Origin: an uncultured Verrucomicrobiota bacterium
GTDB lineage: Bacteria > Verrucomicrobiota > Verrucomicrobiia > Limisphaerales > UBA9464
Reading direction: 5' to 3'
Assembly (NCBI GenBank): GCA_903896505.1
Contig: CAITXU010000272.1
Span: 1 to 38,872 of the forward strand
DNA: 38,872 bases
How positions within the stretch are numbered: position 1 is the stretch's first letter; each line of letters begins with the position of its first letter. A program made the translations under genes and the position numbers. The notes under the pieces are model-generated. The model was not told where the DNA came from. It did no database searches and saw only the letters and a list, made by a program, of their open reading frames with translations. This document shows, in pieces, positions 7,066 through 14,959 of this stretch.

Positions 7066-7947
7066 TTACCGTCGGGCGCTCGACCGATAGGCCACCCAAT
7101 AATAATCGGCAAGGTCAGCAGGGGTCACCGGCTGCGGGAGGGTTGTGACATCGGGCCTGGCCGGAGGACGGATCAGTGCCGACTGCCATCGGTGAGACTC
7201 GGCATGTCCATCGGCGAAGGAAAAATTGGCTGCCCCCCCATGGTAGGAAGCGGGCAGGTGGACCCACTGCCGGTCATAAATGGTGTTATAGAAATAGCCG
7301 TCGCCAATGCTGTCCGGATGTTCATCCAATATGACAAAAGTGCTTGTGGGAGAGTCGACATCCGACAACCGCAGGTATTGACGATAGCCCGGATTGAGGA
7401 TGTTGCCTCCGGCTTGAACATTTGGGCCGGCGTCACCCACCATGGCATTCATGGAGTAACTACGGACGCGTCGAGTCCAACCCGCACCCTGCTGGACTGC
7501 GCTGACCACGTGGTCGGCAGGACAAAGAAAAACATCCGCCGAGGCTCCGATGAGGGGACTCAGGGGGCTTTTGGCCACAAACGCCAGATTCGTATTATCG
7601 GAATCCAATTCCCAGCTCATGACGTTGTTCACCCAGTTCAGGTCCCGATTGGCCGGCGGAACCGGTTGCCGCTTATCGAGGCCAAGATTGTAAACCAGAT
7701 GATCATTGGACTGGTCGGCATACAGGAGCCAACCCAGGGTCAGTTGCCGGGTGTTGTTGAGACAGCTGGCCGCCGCTGCCGAAGCCCGCGCCCGCGCCAA
7801 AACCGGAAGCAGCAATCCCGCCAGGATCGCAATCACGGCCACCACCGGCAGAAGCTCCAACAGGGTGAATGCCGCGGAAAAACAGCGAACACGTGCACAG
7901 GTTCCCGGAAACCGACTTCGAACGGCGGTTTTTGAAGTGAGAACCAT
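7066..7947 (-). CDS. Type II/IV pseudopilin-like protein (prepilin N-methylation domain)
   Basis: A 293-residue protein with a prepilin leader: a basic N-terminus, then FTLLELLPVVAVIAILAGLL with the family Glu at position 5 of the mature helix. Most relatives have FTLIELLVVIAIIAIL, so a Pro replaces the usual Val here. The rest is the verrucomicrobial/planctomycete pseudopilin body, with CLNNTRQL after the helix, an FLCPAD motif, and near the end HGGAANFSFADGHAESHRW, which is the H-X9-DG signature. Such proteins are abundant in these phyla and are thought to work with type II secretion-like pili. ATG at 7947 is preferred over an upstream in-frame codon. Located just upstream of, and codirectional with, the cupredoxin-propeller gene. 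Confidence 0.9.
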   Translation of the reverse strand: MVLTSKTAVRSRFPGTCARVRCFSAAFTLLELLPVVAVIAILAGLLLPVLARARASAAAASCLNNTRQLTLGWLLYADQSNDHLVYNLGLDKRQPVPPANRDLNWVNNVMSWELDSDNTNLAFVAKSPLSPLIGASADVFLCPADHVVSAVQQGAGWTRRVRSYSMNAMVGDAGPNVQAGGNILNPGYRQYLRLSDVDSPTSTFVILDEHPDSIGDGYFYNTIYDRQWVHLPASYHGGAANFSFADGHAESHRWQSALIRPPARPDVTTLPQPVTPADLADYYWVAYRSSARR

Positions 7948-8285
7948 GACCAGGTTGATTAGAACACATCGGGAATTTCTGTCAATTCGGGGCGTACTGG
8001 GCGGCATTCGACCGAAATCAAGCGTTTCGCGTATGCCTCCCGATTTCGCATTTTAGCGGCTTCGTACGAATCAAAGGCAATGCCAATGGCCACACCCGAG
8101 TGCCCTGAGCCGCGAAGAGACCCGGAGCACCGCCCCCTCAAGGCCGGTAAATCAGGAGTTGATGTTTCGAGTCTGAATGAGGTTTCCTGATTCGAGGCCA
8201 GCCTGTTTTGCCCGATGAACGAGAAAATTGAATTCTTTCGGGAACAAGGTTCCGATGACCACATCTTATAACCGATGCATCTCGT
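7948..8285. other. Divergent intergenic region
   Basis: This 338-nt gap between the leftward pseudopilin and the rightward ECF sigma gene has no convincing gene. A short palindrome, GGAAC-AAG-GTTCC at 8241-8253, lies about 40 nt before the sigma start. GGAAC resembles an ECF -35 element, but I do not see the matching -10 motif at the right distance. An AT-rich CTTATAAC block is at 8265-8272. Confidence 0.4.
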
Positions 8286-8813
8286 ATGTCGTTGGACCCT
8301 GAATTTGAGGACCTTGTGAATCTTCATTACAGTCGTCTGTTTCAATTTGCCTTGAGTCTGACGCAAAACGAATCGGATGCCGCCGATCTGACCCAGCAGA
8401 CCTTTCTGGTCTGGGCGAACAAGAATCATCAGCTCCAGGACCGCTCCAAGGCCAAGACCTGGCTTTTCACCACCCTCCACCGCGATTTTCTCACCACCCG
8501 GAGGCGGTTGGTTCGATTTCAACCGGTCGTCCTGGACGAAGTGGAAGAAGAACTTCCCTCAATGCCGGAACCGTCCGTCCGTCCGATGGATGCTCATCTG
8601 ATCCTGGAAGCCCTGGGCAGGTTGGACGATGTATTTCGGGCACCGGTGGCTCTGTTTTATCTCGAGGACCATTCTTACAAGGACATTGCTGAAATCCTGG
8701 GTGTCCCCATTGGAACGGTGAAGTCACGCTTGTCCCGGGGCATCGCCCAACTTCAACAATTGCTGGCCGCAAACCCGGGCAACCCTGCGGAGGAAAGTGT
8801 GCGCCATGACTAA
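8286..8813 (+). CDS. ECF-type RNA polymerase sigma factor
   Basis: A 175-residue sigma-70 family protein with ECF architecture. Region 2 is at about residues 8-70 (YSRLFQFALSLTQNESDAADLTQQTFLVWANK, then the promoter-melting/-10 part). Region 4 is at about 108-160, with the helix-turn-helix IAEILGVPIGTVKSRLSRG. It overlaps the next gene by 8 nt and starts a four-gene rightward unit (sigma, membrane protein, multihaem cytochrome, haem-porin), so it most likely controls that operon. ATG at 8286; no strong Shine-Dalgarno sequence. Confidence 0.92.
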   Translation: MSLDPEFEDLVNLHYSRLFQFALSLTQNESDAADLTQQTFLVWANKNHQLQDRSKAKTWLFTTLHRDFLTTRRRLVRFQPVVLDEVEEELPSMPEPSVRPMDAHLILEALGRLDDVFRAPVALFYLEDHSYKDIAEILGVPIGTVKSRLSRGIAQLQQLLAANPGNPAEESVRHD

Positions 8814-9561
8814 ATTAGAGGCACGTCGTATCCTCATGCTATATCGTCCGGGTTCGGGTGATGATTCCGACCCCGAGATAGCAGATGCTTTGGCCATGGC
8901 CCGGAATGATGCCGAACTGGGGGACTGGCTGCGGAAACAACTCGACTTCCATGCGTCCGTCCGTGCCCCCCTTCGCACGGTTCTTCCACCGCCCGATTTG
9001 CGGACCCGCATCCTTGCCGGACAACCCGATGCCAAAATCGTTCCGTTTCCGGTCTTGAGGTTTCTACCGCTGGCAGCAGCTGCAATCCTATTGTTGTTCG
9101 TGGGCATAGGGAATTTGGGTTGGATTTTAGGCCATGATCATTCATCGCCTGACAATTCATTTGCCTCCTTCCGGGCCCGAATGGCACGGGTGGCCCAACG
9201 GGACTACAACCGCATGGACTTGTTTTCCACCAATCTCGTGGAGGTCTCTCAATTCCTCGCAAAGACCAGTCCGCTGAAGGAACAGACCATCCCGCCAGCA
9301 CTTCAACGGGTTCCACTTTTCGGTTGCGCAAATCTTCGATGGCACGGGCTACCTGTCACGATGGTCTGTTTCAAACGCAACGCCAACGACCTCCTTTGGC
9401 TATTTATTGCCGATCGGTCCCCCATCTCTGGTTCTCCTGAAAGCCATTCCCCAGAGCTTCAGACCCTCGGCAAATTCGCCACCGCCAGTTGGGCCCAGGA
9501 GGGACGAACCTATATGATCGGTCTGATTGGGGATGAATCGCAATTGCGACCGTATTTATAA
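8806..9561 (+). CDS. Membrane protein in anti-sigma position
   Basis: A 251-residue protein with one transmembrane helix at about residues 80-105 (LPLAAAAILLLFVGIGNLGWIL). It has a cytoplasmic N-terminal part with acidic and helical character and an extracytoplasmic C-terminal part of about 145 residues. No zinc-binding HxxxCxxC motif is present, so it is not a classical ZAS anti-sigma factor. ATG at 8806 is preceded by GGAGGAAA and overlaps the end of the sigma gene, implying translational coupling. Topology and coupling suggest an anti-sigma factor sensing the periplasm, but sequence alone does not prove it. Confidence 0.75.
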   Translation: MTKLEARRILMLYRPGSGDDSDPEIADALAMARNDAELGDWLRKQLDFHASVRAPLRTVLPPPDLRTRILAGQPDAKIVPFPVLRFLPLAAAAILLLFVGIGNLGWILGHDHSSPDNSFASFRARMARVAQRDYNRMDLFSTNLVEVSQFLAKTSPLKEQTIPPALQRVPLFGCANLRWHGLPVTMVCFKRNANDLLWLFIADRSPISGSPESHSPELQTLGKFATASWAQEGRTYMIGLIGDESQLRPYL

Positions 9562-9603
9562 ACATCTCAGGGAACAATCCCACGGATTCCGCCTCTCATC
9601 CGT

Positions 9604-10422
9604 GTGGAATTCCATTGGATCGTCTCTTGGATCAAGCGCACGCGAAGCCGTTCCCTTCCTGGGCTTCTTGGATTTTTACTCCTGGAATCCCTGGTTGTTT
9701 CGTGTGCTCAACTCGAAAGGACGGTGGTCGCGCCCCTGGATATCCCCGGAGCGGTCTATGTGGGAAACCAACGGTGCGCTGACTGTCACACCAATTATGT
9801 CCGCCGTTTTGCTTCGAGTGCGCATGGCCGGTTGCAGGTCGAAGGTGCCCGGCTCGAAGGCCTGACCGGTTGCGAAAGCTGTCACGGACCCGGAAGCAAG
9901 CACATCGAAGCCGGCGGGGGACGCGGACGCTTTATCTTGAATCCAGGACGGGAACCGGACGCCTGCTTCCGGTGTCATCTCGAAACCCGAACTGAGTTTC
10001 ACCTGCCGCAGCATCATCCGGTGGTCGAAGGCCGGATGAATTGTGTGCAGTGCCATGACCCCCATGGCATCGATATTTTCAAACCGTCCACAGCCATTTT
10101 CAAATCCGGCCCGGACGAGACCTGCGCCACCTGTCATCGGACCCAGGCGCGGCCCACCGCATTTCCCCATGAGGCCCTGCGCGAAGGCTGCATCTTGTGT
10201 CATTCGCCCCACGGTTCCATCAACGCGAAGCTGCTGGTCCAGCCGGACCTGAACCTCTGCCTTCGCTGTCATGCGCAGGTTCAGGGCCCCGGTGTTTCCC
10301 CCGGCCAATTCGTCATCGGGGCCATCAACCACACGACCTTCCTCTCCCGTGGCAGTTGTTCGGCCTCCGGTTGCCACACCGCCGTCCATGGTTCCGACAT
10401 CAACGCCCACCTGTTGTACTAG
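9604..10422 (+). CDS. Multihaem c-type cytochrome lipoprotein (MtrA/DmsE-like)
   Basis: A 272-residue protein from GTG 9604. The N-terminus has KRTRSR, a hydrophobic core, and VVSC at 31-34, which fits a lipobox with Cys34 as the lipidated residue. Seven CXXCH motifs start at residues 58, 90, 121, 147, 174, 196 and 219. An eighth, unusual CX4CH site is at 252-258 (CSASGCH), giving seven or eight haems. Spacing and the CHGPGSKH, CHDPHG and CHSPHG blocks resemble the MtrA/PioA/DmsE multihaem family, whose members carry electrons through an outer-membrane porin. The next gene encodes such a porin 2 nt downstream. Known MtrA proteins carry ten haems; this one is shorter. Confidence 0.9.
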   Translation: MEFHWIVSWIKRTRSRSLPGLLGFLLLESLVVSCAQLERTVVAPLDIPGAVYVGNQRCADCHTNYVRRFASSAHGRLQVEGARLEGLTGCESCHGPGSKHIEAGGGRGRFILNPGREPDACFRCHLETRTEFHLPQHHPVVEGRMNCVQCHDPHGIDIFKPSTAIFKSGPDETCATCHRTQARPTAFPHEALREGCILCHSPHGSINAKLLVQPDLNLCLRCHAQVQGPGVSPGQFVIGAINHTTFLSRGSCSASGCHTAVHGSDINAHLLY

Positions 10423-10424
10423 CC

Positions 10425-12845
10425 ATGAACCAACCACCGCGTCACACAAGCCGCACCGTCTGCCGGGCTCTGGAGTGGGTCACTCCCATCTGGCTTTCCG
10501 CCGCAGCCGTTGCCGTCGGCGTGGATATCTCCAAACTTCCGGAGCCAGCATACCGTTCGGTGGACTTCGAATCCGATATCCGACCCATCCTGGAGAAAAA
10601 CTGCCTCCGTTGTCACGGACAGGAACGCCCCAAGGGACATTTCCGACTCACGGACCGCGATGCGGCGCTGAAGGGCGGAAGTCAGGGCATCGACATCCTT
10701 CCAGGAGACAGCGGTGGAAGCCCGCTCATCCATTATGTGGCCCAACTCGTGCCTGACATGGAAATGCCGCCCGAGAACAAGGGAACTCCCTTGAATGCAG
10801 AGCAAATTTCGCTGCTGCGAAAGTGGATTGATCAGGGGCTGCCCTGGGGAACCAATGCCACTTCCATATCCTCACTCTCCATGGTACTGGCACCCGCCGT
10901 CGGAGGAGTCAGCGTTCATGGCGACAAATCGAAGTTTCGCCAATTGGAGGGACGCCCAGCTGGCATGGACGGCGGAATCGAAGAATTGAAGCTCCGCCAG
11001 GAGTCCAAAGACGGTCGAATCTTCACGCTCGATGGCCGCTTTCTTCGGGATGACGACCACCTGAAACTGGAGTGGAGCCAGTCGGAGCTGGGATTCGTCC
11101 GGATTGGCTATGATCAGTACCGGCGATATGATGATTCCGGTGGAGGGTATGCGTCCGGTTTTGCGCCGCCTTTGGTCCATTCCGACAACGATCTTTACAT
11201 CGATAGGGGGCGAGCCTCGTTCGACGTCGGTTGGAACCGGCCAGACCTACCCGCTGTCACCATCGGATACGAGTATCAGTTTGCCGATGGTTCCAAGTCG
11301 ATGCTCAGCTGGGGACCGGTCAGTTCCATCAGTGGAAACCCCGACGAAACCCGGAGCATTTTTCCTTCCACACAACAAGTCCACGAACGGGCTCACATCG
11401 TCCGGGTCGGGATCACCCAAGAGGTAGGGGGTTATCAATTGGAGAATCGGTTGCAGTTGGAGTTCTATGACTCCAACACTCGGCGCACGGACGCGCTGAG
11501 TGTTTCCGCCGGACAAACCCTGGCCGATTTGAGAACTGAGGTGGAGGAATACCACCGCCACACCCAGGTTCTCGACCACGTCTCTGTTCAAAAGCAACTG
11601 GCCGATGGATGGCTCGCAGGAATGGGCTATCGCTACTCATGGCTCGACGGAGACTCCTCCCTTCGACTAACGCCCAAGGACGGAGCCGGTCAGCCAAGCG
11701 CCGGAAGTGCGTGGTCCGCAGACCGAATTCTGCTGAACGAGGTCTGGCAACTGTTCAACGCCTTCTCACAGTACCGACCCATCACCAATCTCACATTGAC
11801 TGCGGGTGTTCAGGCACAATGGAAACAGCGCGAAACCTTCGGAGACGTCCATTTGGATGAGGTGGTGGACCCGGCGGACCCAACGGCAGGAACCTTGCGG
11901 CTGCCAGCAACCGAACGATCACTTCTCGACCAAACCACGATTGAGGAGAGCGTGATGGCGCGCTACACCGGTGTGCCCTGGACCAGCCTCTTCGCTGAAG
12001 CCCGCCTGCGTCAGGAAACCTACCGCCAGTCAGCTGAACAGAACGGCGGCTTGAGCCCCGTGTCGCTGGTGGAGGACGCCGACGTCCGGTGGCAGGACTT
12101 CCGAATTGGATTCAATACTTCACCGCGACGGTGGATTTCGTTTGGGGGTCATTATCGCCATCGGGATCGCCTGACCGATTACGCCTATCCGGTGGCGCAA
12201 CGCGATACCGCCTATCCCGGCTTTATTCTCGCCCGCGATGTTGGCGTTCACGAAATCGAACCCCGAGTGGTCTTGCAACCGGTGACATGGTTCAAGAGCA
12301 CGATCAGCTACCAATGGTCGACCAGCACCTATCGCACCACCACAGGTTCGACCGACCCCGGCCTCATTGGTTTGGACGCCACCCCGGGTGGACGCCTCTA
12401 CGCGGGCCAATCCGAATCCCATTCGATTCAATGGAATTCCACAGCCACGGTCACCACCCGCTGGTTTTTGTCCGGCGGACTGGGCTATCAGAAGAGCCGG
12501 ACCACGAGTGCGAGCCAGGGTAGTCCCGCGGTGGCACCGTATATCGGGGACATCTGGTCCCTTCAGGCCGCTTCGACCTTTCTGGTCGACGACAAGACCG
12601 AATGGGAACTGCATTACCTCCATTCGCAAGCCGCCTACGGGCAGCGCCACGAGGCCACGGGATTGCCGTTGGGCATCGACTATCAGCGGCACGGTTTCCA
12701 GTCTTCGCTGTCAAGGCGCTTCACACAGTCGGTCACCGGTCGCCTGACCTACGGCTACTTCGCCTACAGCGAACCTTCCAGCGCCCACCTTCATGATTAC
12801 ACCGCGCATCAACTGATGGCCGTGGTACGATTTTCGTGGCATTAG
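10425..12845 (+). CDS. PSCyt1 haem domain fused to an MtrB/PioB-like outer-membrane barrel
   Basis: An 806-residue protein starting at ATG 10425, 2 nt after the cytochrome stop. Residues about 12-33 form an export signal. Residues about 44-142 are a planctomycete-type cytochrome c domain (PSCyt1): DIRPILEKNCLRCHGQ with CXXCH at 60-64, GHFRLTDRDAALKGG, PGDSGGSPL, a MEMPP motif (Met as likely axial ligand), and LLRKWIDQGLPW. From about 150 to the end there are alternating amphipathic strands rich in Tyr, Trp, Arg and acidic residues, such as LDGRFLRDDDHLKLEW and FVRIGYDQYRRYDDSGG. These resemble MtrB/PioB barrels that sheathe a multihaem cytochrome. The end (LMAVVRFSWH) is a strand with late aromatics, as in outer-membrane proteins. 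Fusing haem domain and barrel is unusual. Confidence 0.82.
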   Translation: MNQPPRHTSRTVCRALEWVTPIWLSAAAVAVGVDISKLPEPAYRSVDFESDIRPILEKNCLRCHGQERPKGHFRLTDRDAALKGGSQGIDILPGDSGGSPLIHYVAQLVPDMEMPPENKGTPLNAEQISLLRKWIDQGLPWGTNATSISSLSMVLAPAVGGVSVHGDKSKFRQLEGRPAGMDGGIEELKLRQESKDGRIFTLDGRFLRDDDHLKLEWSQSELGFVRIGYDQYRRYDDSGGGYASGFAPPLVHSDNDLYIDRGRASFDVGWNRPDLPAVTIGYEYQFADGSKSMLSWGPVSSISGNPDETRSIFPSTQQVHERAHIVRVGITQEVGGYQLENRLQLEFYDSNTRRTDALSVSAGQTLADLRTEVEEYHRHTQVLDHVSVQKQLADGWLAGMGYRYSWLDGDSSLRLTPKDGAGQPSAGSAWSADRILLNEVWQLFNAFSQYRPITNLTLTAGVQAQWKQRETFGDVHLDEVVDPADPTAGTLRLPATERSLLDQTTIEESVMARYTGVPWTSLFAEARLRQETYRQSAEQNGGLSPVSLVEDADVRWQDFRIGFNTSPRRWISFGGHYRHRDRLTDYAYPVAQRDTAYPGFILARDVGVHEIEPRVVLQPVTWFKSTISYQWSTSTYRTTTGSTDPGLIGLDATPGGRLYAGQSESHSIQWNSTATVTTRWFLSGGLGYQKSRTTSASQGSPAVAPYIGDIWSLQAASTFLVDDKTEWELHYLHSQAAYGQRHEATGLPLGIDYQRHGFQSSLSRRFTQSVTGRLTYGYFAYSEPSSAHLHDYTAHQLMAVVRFSWH

Positions 12846-12855
12846 GGTTGGGCTG

Positions 12856-13022
12856 AGTGCGCGTGCCGTAGCGCGGACATTCTTGTCTGCTGTTCCGCGG
12901 GCCTCCAGGCCTGCCGGGCCGTTGAATGAACCGAAGCGTGACTGGACGTGGGACGGCGCAGCCGACCGGAAAGTCGGCGAAACGGCAGACAAGAATGTCT
13001 GCGCTACGTTGTGGCGCGTGCC
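12856..13022. repeat. Long palindromic element with AGACATTCTTGTCT arms
   Basis: Two inverted arms, 12868-12890 and 12985-13007, each reading close to GTAGCGCAGACATTCTTGTC plus a few bases, surround about 95 nt of GC-rich sequence; similarity extends a few bases beyond each arm. Single arms recur at 21510-21532 and 30591-30613. No ORF is convincing, so it looks like a MITE-like or REP-like repeat. Lying just past the porin stop, it could also end that operon. Confidence 0.7.
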
Positions 13023-13139
13023 TTCGAGCCATTCAAATATGGTAGAACCTGGAGGGCGGTCATGCGTTTCTAATCGGTCCAAACCGCTGCAGCTCGCCGG
13101 GAAGTTCGCTACCGTGGCCTTTTGACCTGGACCCCGTCC

Positions 13140-13288
13140 CATGGTCCTGCGGACGCCAGCACGGAATGGGCCACGCAGAGTGGCAGCGGCATCCTGCCGC
13201 TCTCTTTACCTACGTCCGCACCGGATGGGTGGACAAAGCGGCGGGACGCCGCTTCCACTTCGCCTTTGGGCTTCGCCCACATGGAATC
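13140..13288 (+). repeat. REP-bearing dispersed element, copy 1
   Basis: Starts with GGTCCTGCGGACG, contains REP A (13180-13201) and, in inverted orientation, REP B (13236-13260). These are separated by a TACGTCCGCACCGGATGG linker. The element ends with CTTTGGGCTTCGCCCA. Close full copies are at 14570-14720 and, more diverged, at 21115-21306. Fragments of its first part lie at 27048-27112 and 28523-28590. Confidence 0.8.
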
Positions 13289-13317
13289 GATGTGGTCGGA
13301 TACGAGGCGGTACCATC

Positions 13318-13766
13318 GGTCGCTTCGTGATCAGCGAGTCGCATCTCTCAACCACCGCAGAAGGTTCTTCCAATGGCGTGAGGCATACCGGGCGGTGAAG
13401 CGTCGAAGTTTTAGCGGGTCCATTCCGACCCGATTGCCCCCCGTTTCCGTGGTGCATGTGGTGAGGAAACCGGCCTCTTGCACAAGGTCACGCACGGGGT
13501 CCCCGAAGAGGTCCTCGAGTCGCAATCGACTCGACCGGATTTCCTCACGTGCCTCGGCCAGTGGGATTCGCGTCAGGTGCGGGTGGGTGCAGGTGTGCGT
13601 GCCAATGGCGGGACGGACCAGCACGTCCAGGGCCTTCATCCACGGCCGGATATCGTCGGTGAACGGCTGCAAGCAGGACGATGTCCTGCAGTTGTTCGCT
13701 GGCTATTTTTTTGTTCGATGAGCGATCGCAGGTCGCCGTGGCCGATGAGCACAAAACGGACCTGAG
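13318..13766 (-). pseudogene. Scrambled remnant of polysaccharide deacetylase and glycosyltransferase genes
   Basis: This stretch is a decayed, collapsed copy of the locus at 28605-29860. Positions 13331-13608 match the 3' half of the deacetylase (HTCTHPHLTRIPLAEAREEI and RRFTARYASR are readable). They lack the DNA coding FCYPYGDYNPA, which in the intact gene lies between two GTCGCGCAC repeats. From about 13615 to 13765 the sequence jumps to the middle of the glycosyltransferase (PFTDDIRPWMKALDVLV, then frameshifted by an extra T in a T-run). About 790 nt that separate the two pieces in the intact locus are missing. It cannot make either enzyme. Confidence 0.85.
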
Positions 13767-13849
13767 AATGTAGGTCTATCTCAGTGAGTGGCGTGTGCGA
13801 AGTTGAACCGTCGCTTGCTGAAATACTGATATTGTGATAAATTGATTTC

Positions 13850-14080
13850 ATGATCAAGGTCATCAGCATCAACGAGCGAGGGACACTCACGCTTCCCAAG
13901 GAGCTACGCGATCGCCTCGGCATCATGGCGGCGGGTCAGGTGGTCGTCGAAGAGACGTCCGATGGTCTGTTGTTGCGCCCGGGGGTCACCGTTCCCGTCG
14001 AAATCTACTCGGCGCAGCGACTGGCGGAATTTAACCTCAGCAATGATACCGCGTTGGATGGCTTCAAGCTGAAACAATGA
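13850..14080 (+). CDS. AbrB/MazE-fold antitoxin (VapB-like)
   Basis: A 76-residue protein with an N-terminal SpoVT/AbrB swapped-hairpin DNA-binding domain: VISINERGTLTLPKELRDRLGI followed by GQVVVEETSDGLLLRP. The C-terminal tail (about 45-76, EIYSAQRLAEFNLSNDTALDGFK) would wrap the toxin. Its last codons overlap the PIN toxin start by 4 nt (ATGA). The pair should be a type II toxin-antitoxin system in which this protein neutralises the toxin and represses its own promoter, by analogy with known VapBC pairs. Confidence 0.88.
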   Translation: MIKVISINERGTLTLPKELRDRLGIMAAGQVVVEETSDGLLLRPGVTVPVEIYSAQRLAEFNLSNDTALDGFKLKQ

Positions 14081-14496
14081 GGGTGTTCCTTGACGCCAAC
14101 GTGCTGTTCTCGGGCGCGTTGCCCAACTCCCGGATGCATGCGCTCTTAATGTTGCTCTTCGCTCGCGCACATTGCGTCACCAACGCCTATGCACTGTCGG
14201 AAGCGCGACGGAATGTAGAGATCAAGTTCCCTGGCTCCATTCCGGTCCTCGAAGCTCTGGTGCAAAGGTGCACCGTCAGTATTGTTCTCCTGGGCGAAGT
14301 ACCGGTGGACCTTAAGCCTAAGGATAGACCCATCCTGGCCGGTGCCATAGCTGCATTGTCAACCCACCTTATGACCGGCGATTTGACAGATTTTGGCCAC
14401 CTGTATGGCAAAACCATCTCTGGCGTCAAGGTGGTGTCACCCCGCATGCTTGCTCAGGAACTAGTCGCTTTGGGTTGGCTGCCCCTGGAGAAATGA
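14077..14496 (+). CDS. PIN-domain ribonuclease toxin (VapC-like)
   Basis: A 139-residue PIN-domain protein. The acidic metal-binding set is visible: Asp6 (VFLDANVLFSG), Glu42 (ALSEARRN), Asp83 (KDRPILAGAI) and Asp102/Asp105 (MTGDLTDFGHL). This fits a Mg-dependent RNase of the VapC type, whose known targets are tRNA or rRNA; the target here is unknown. Translationally coupled to the AbrB-type antitoxin. The pair sits in a repeat-rich island between remnants, which fits an acquired addiction module. Confidence 0.88.
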   Translation: MRVFLDANVLFSGALPNSRMHALLMLLFARAHCVTNAYALSEARRNVEIKFPGSIPVLEALVQRCTVSIVLLGEVPVDLKPKDRPILAGAIAALSTHLMTGDLTDFGHLYGKTISGVKVVSPRMLAQELVALGWLPLEK

Positions 14497-14569
14497 GCCA
14501 TCGCGTTATACGCCAACCCACCAAAAATCTCTTACGCGGCTCCCCGAGTCGGTCAGGAGTTCTCGACCC

Positions 14570-14720
14570 ACGGTCCTGCGGACGCCAGCACGGAATGGGC
14601 CACGCAGAGTGGCAGCGGCATCGTGCCGCTCCCTTTTTAACTGCGTCCGTGCCGGATGGGAGGGCAAAGCGGCGGGACGCCGCTTCCACTTCGCCTTTGG
14701 GCTTCGCCCATGCGGAATAG
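14570..14720 (+). repeat. REP-bearing dispersed element, copy 2
   Basis: Nearly identical in layout to the copy at 13140-13288: CGGTCCTGCGGACG start, REP A at 14609-14630, a short spacer with CCCTTTTTAACTGCGTCCG, REP B at 14667-14691 and a GCTTCGCCCATGCGGAAT end. The two copies flank the VapBC-like pair and the deacetylase/glycosyltransferase remnant as direct repeats about 1.4 kb apart. Confidence 0.8.
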
Positions 14721-14959
14721 GTGTGGTCCGAACCGCCAGAAGCTCGGCGGGAGAAGAGCTGTTATTTTGAAGCGGTGGCCCCGACCAGGATGGGCCTTCA
14801 TACCCATGTCACCCAACTCGCCAGCACCCAAATATCGTGGAATTTCCTCGCCACGAGAAAGTTAGAAATCCTGTGCCTGAGGATTAAGAATTGAGCTAGA
14901 CAGCCACGTTCGTCGGACTCTACCTTACTTGGGGTAGTAGTCGGAAAAAACGGCCTCCC
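14721..14959. other. Intergenic region before the second sigma gene
   Basis: No gene, tRNA or clear palindrome is seen. It must hold the promoter for the sigma-kinase pair, but I cannot single out a -35/-10 pair with confidence. Confidence 0.3.

Noticed and set aside
8241..8272. ECF-type autoregulated promoter before the first sigma gene
   Set aside because: GGAAC is present but no matching -10 motif lies at 16-17 nt; kept only as a note in the intergenic entry.
12711..13142. Minus-strand ORF reading NVAQTFLSAV
   Set aside because: Translation of the palindromic repeat; the same peptide appears wherever the repeat does, so it is not a gene.
13140..14720. Possible CRISPR array or composite transposon between the two REP-bearing elements
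   Set aside because: There are only two copies 1.4 kb apart with genes between them, no regular spacers, no cas gene and no transposase inside.
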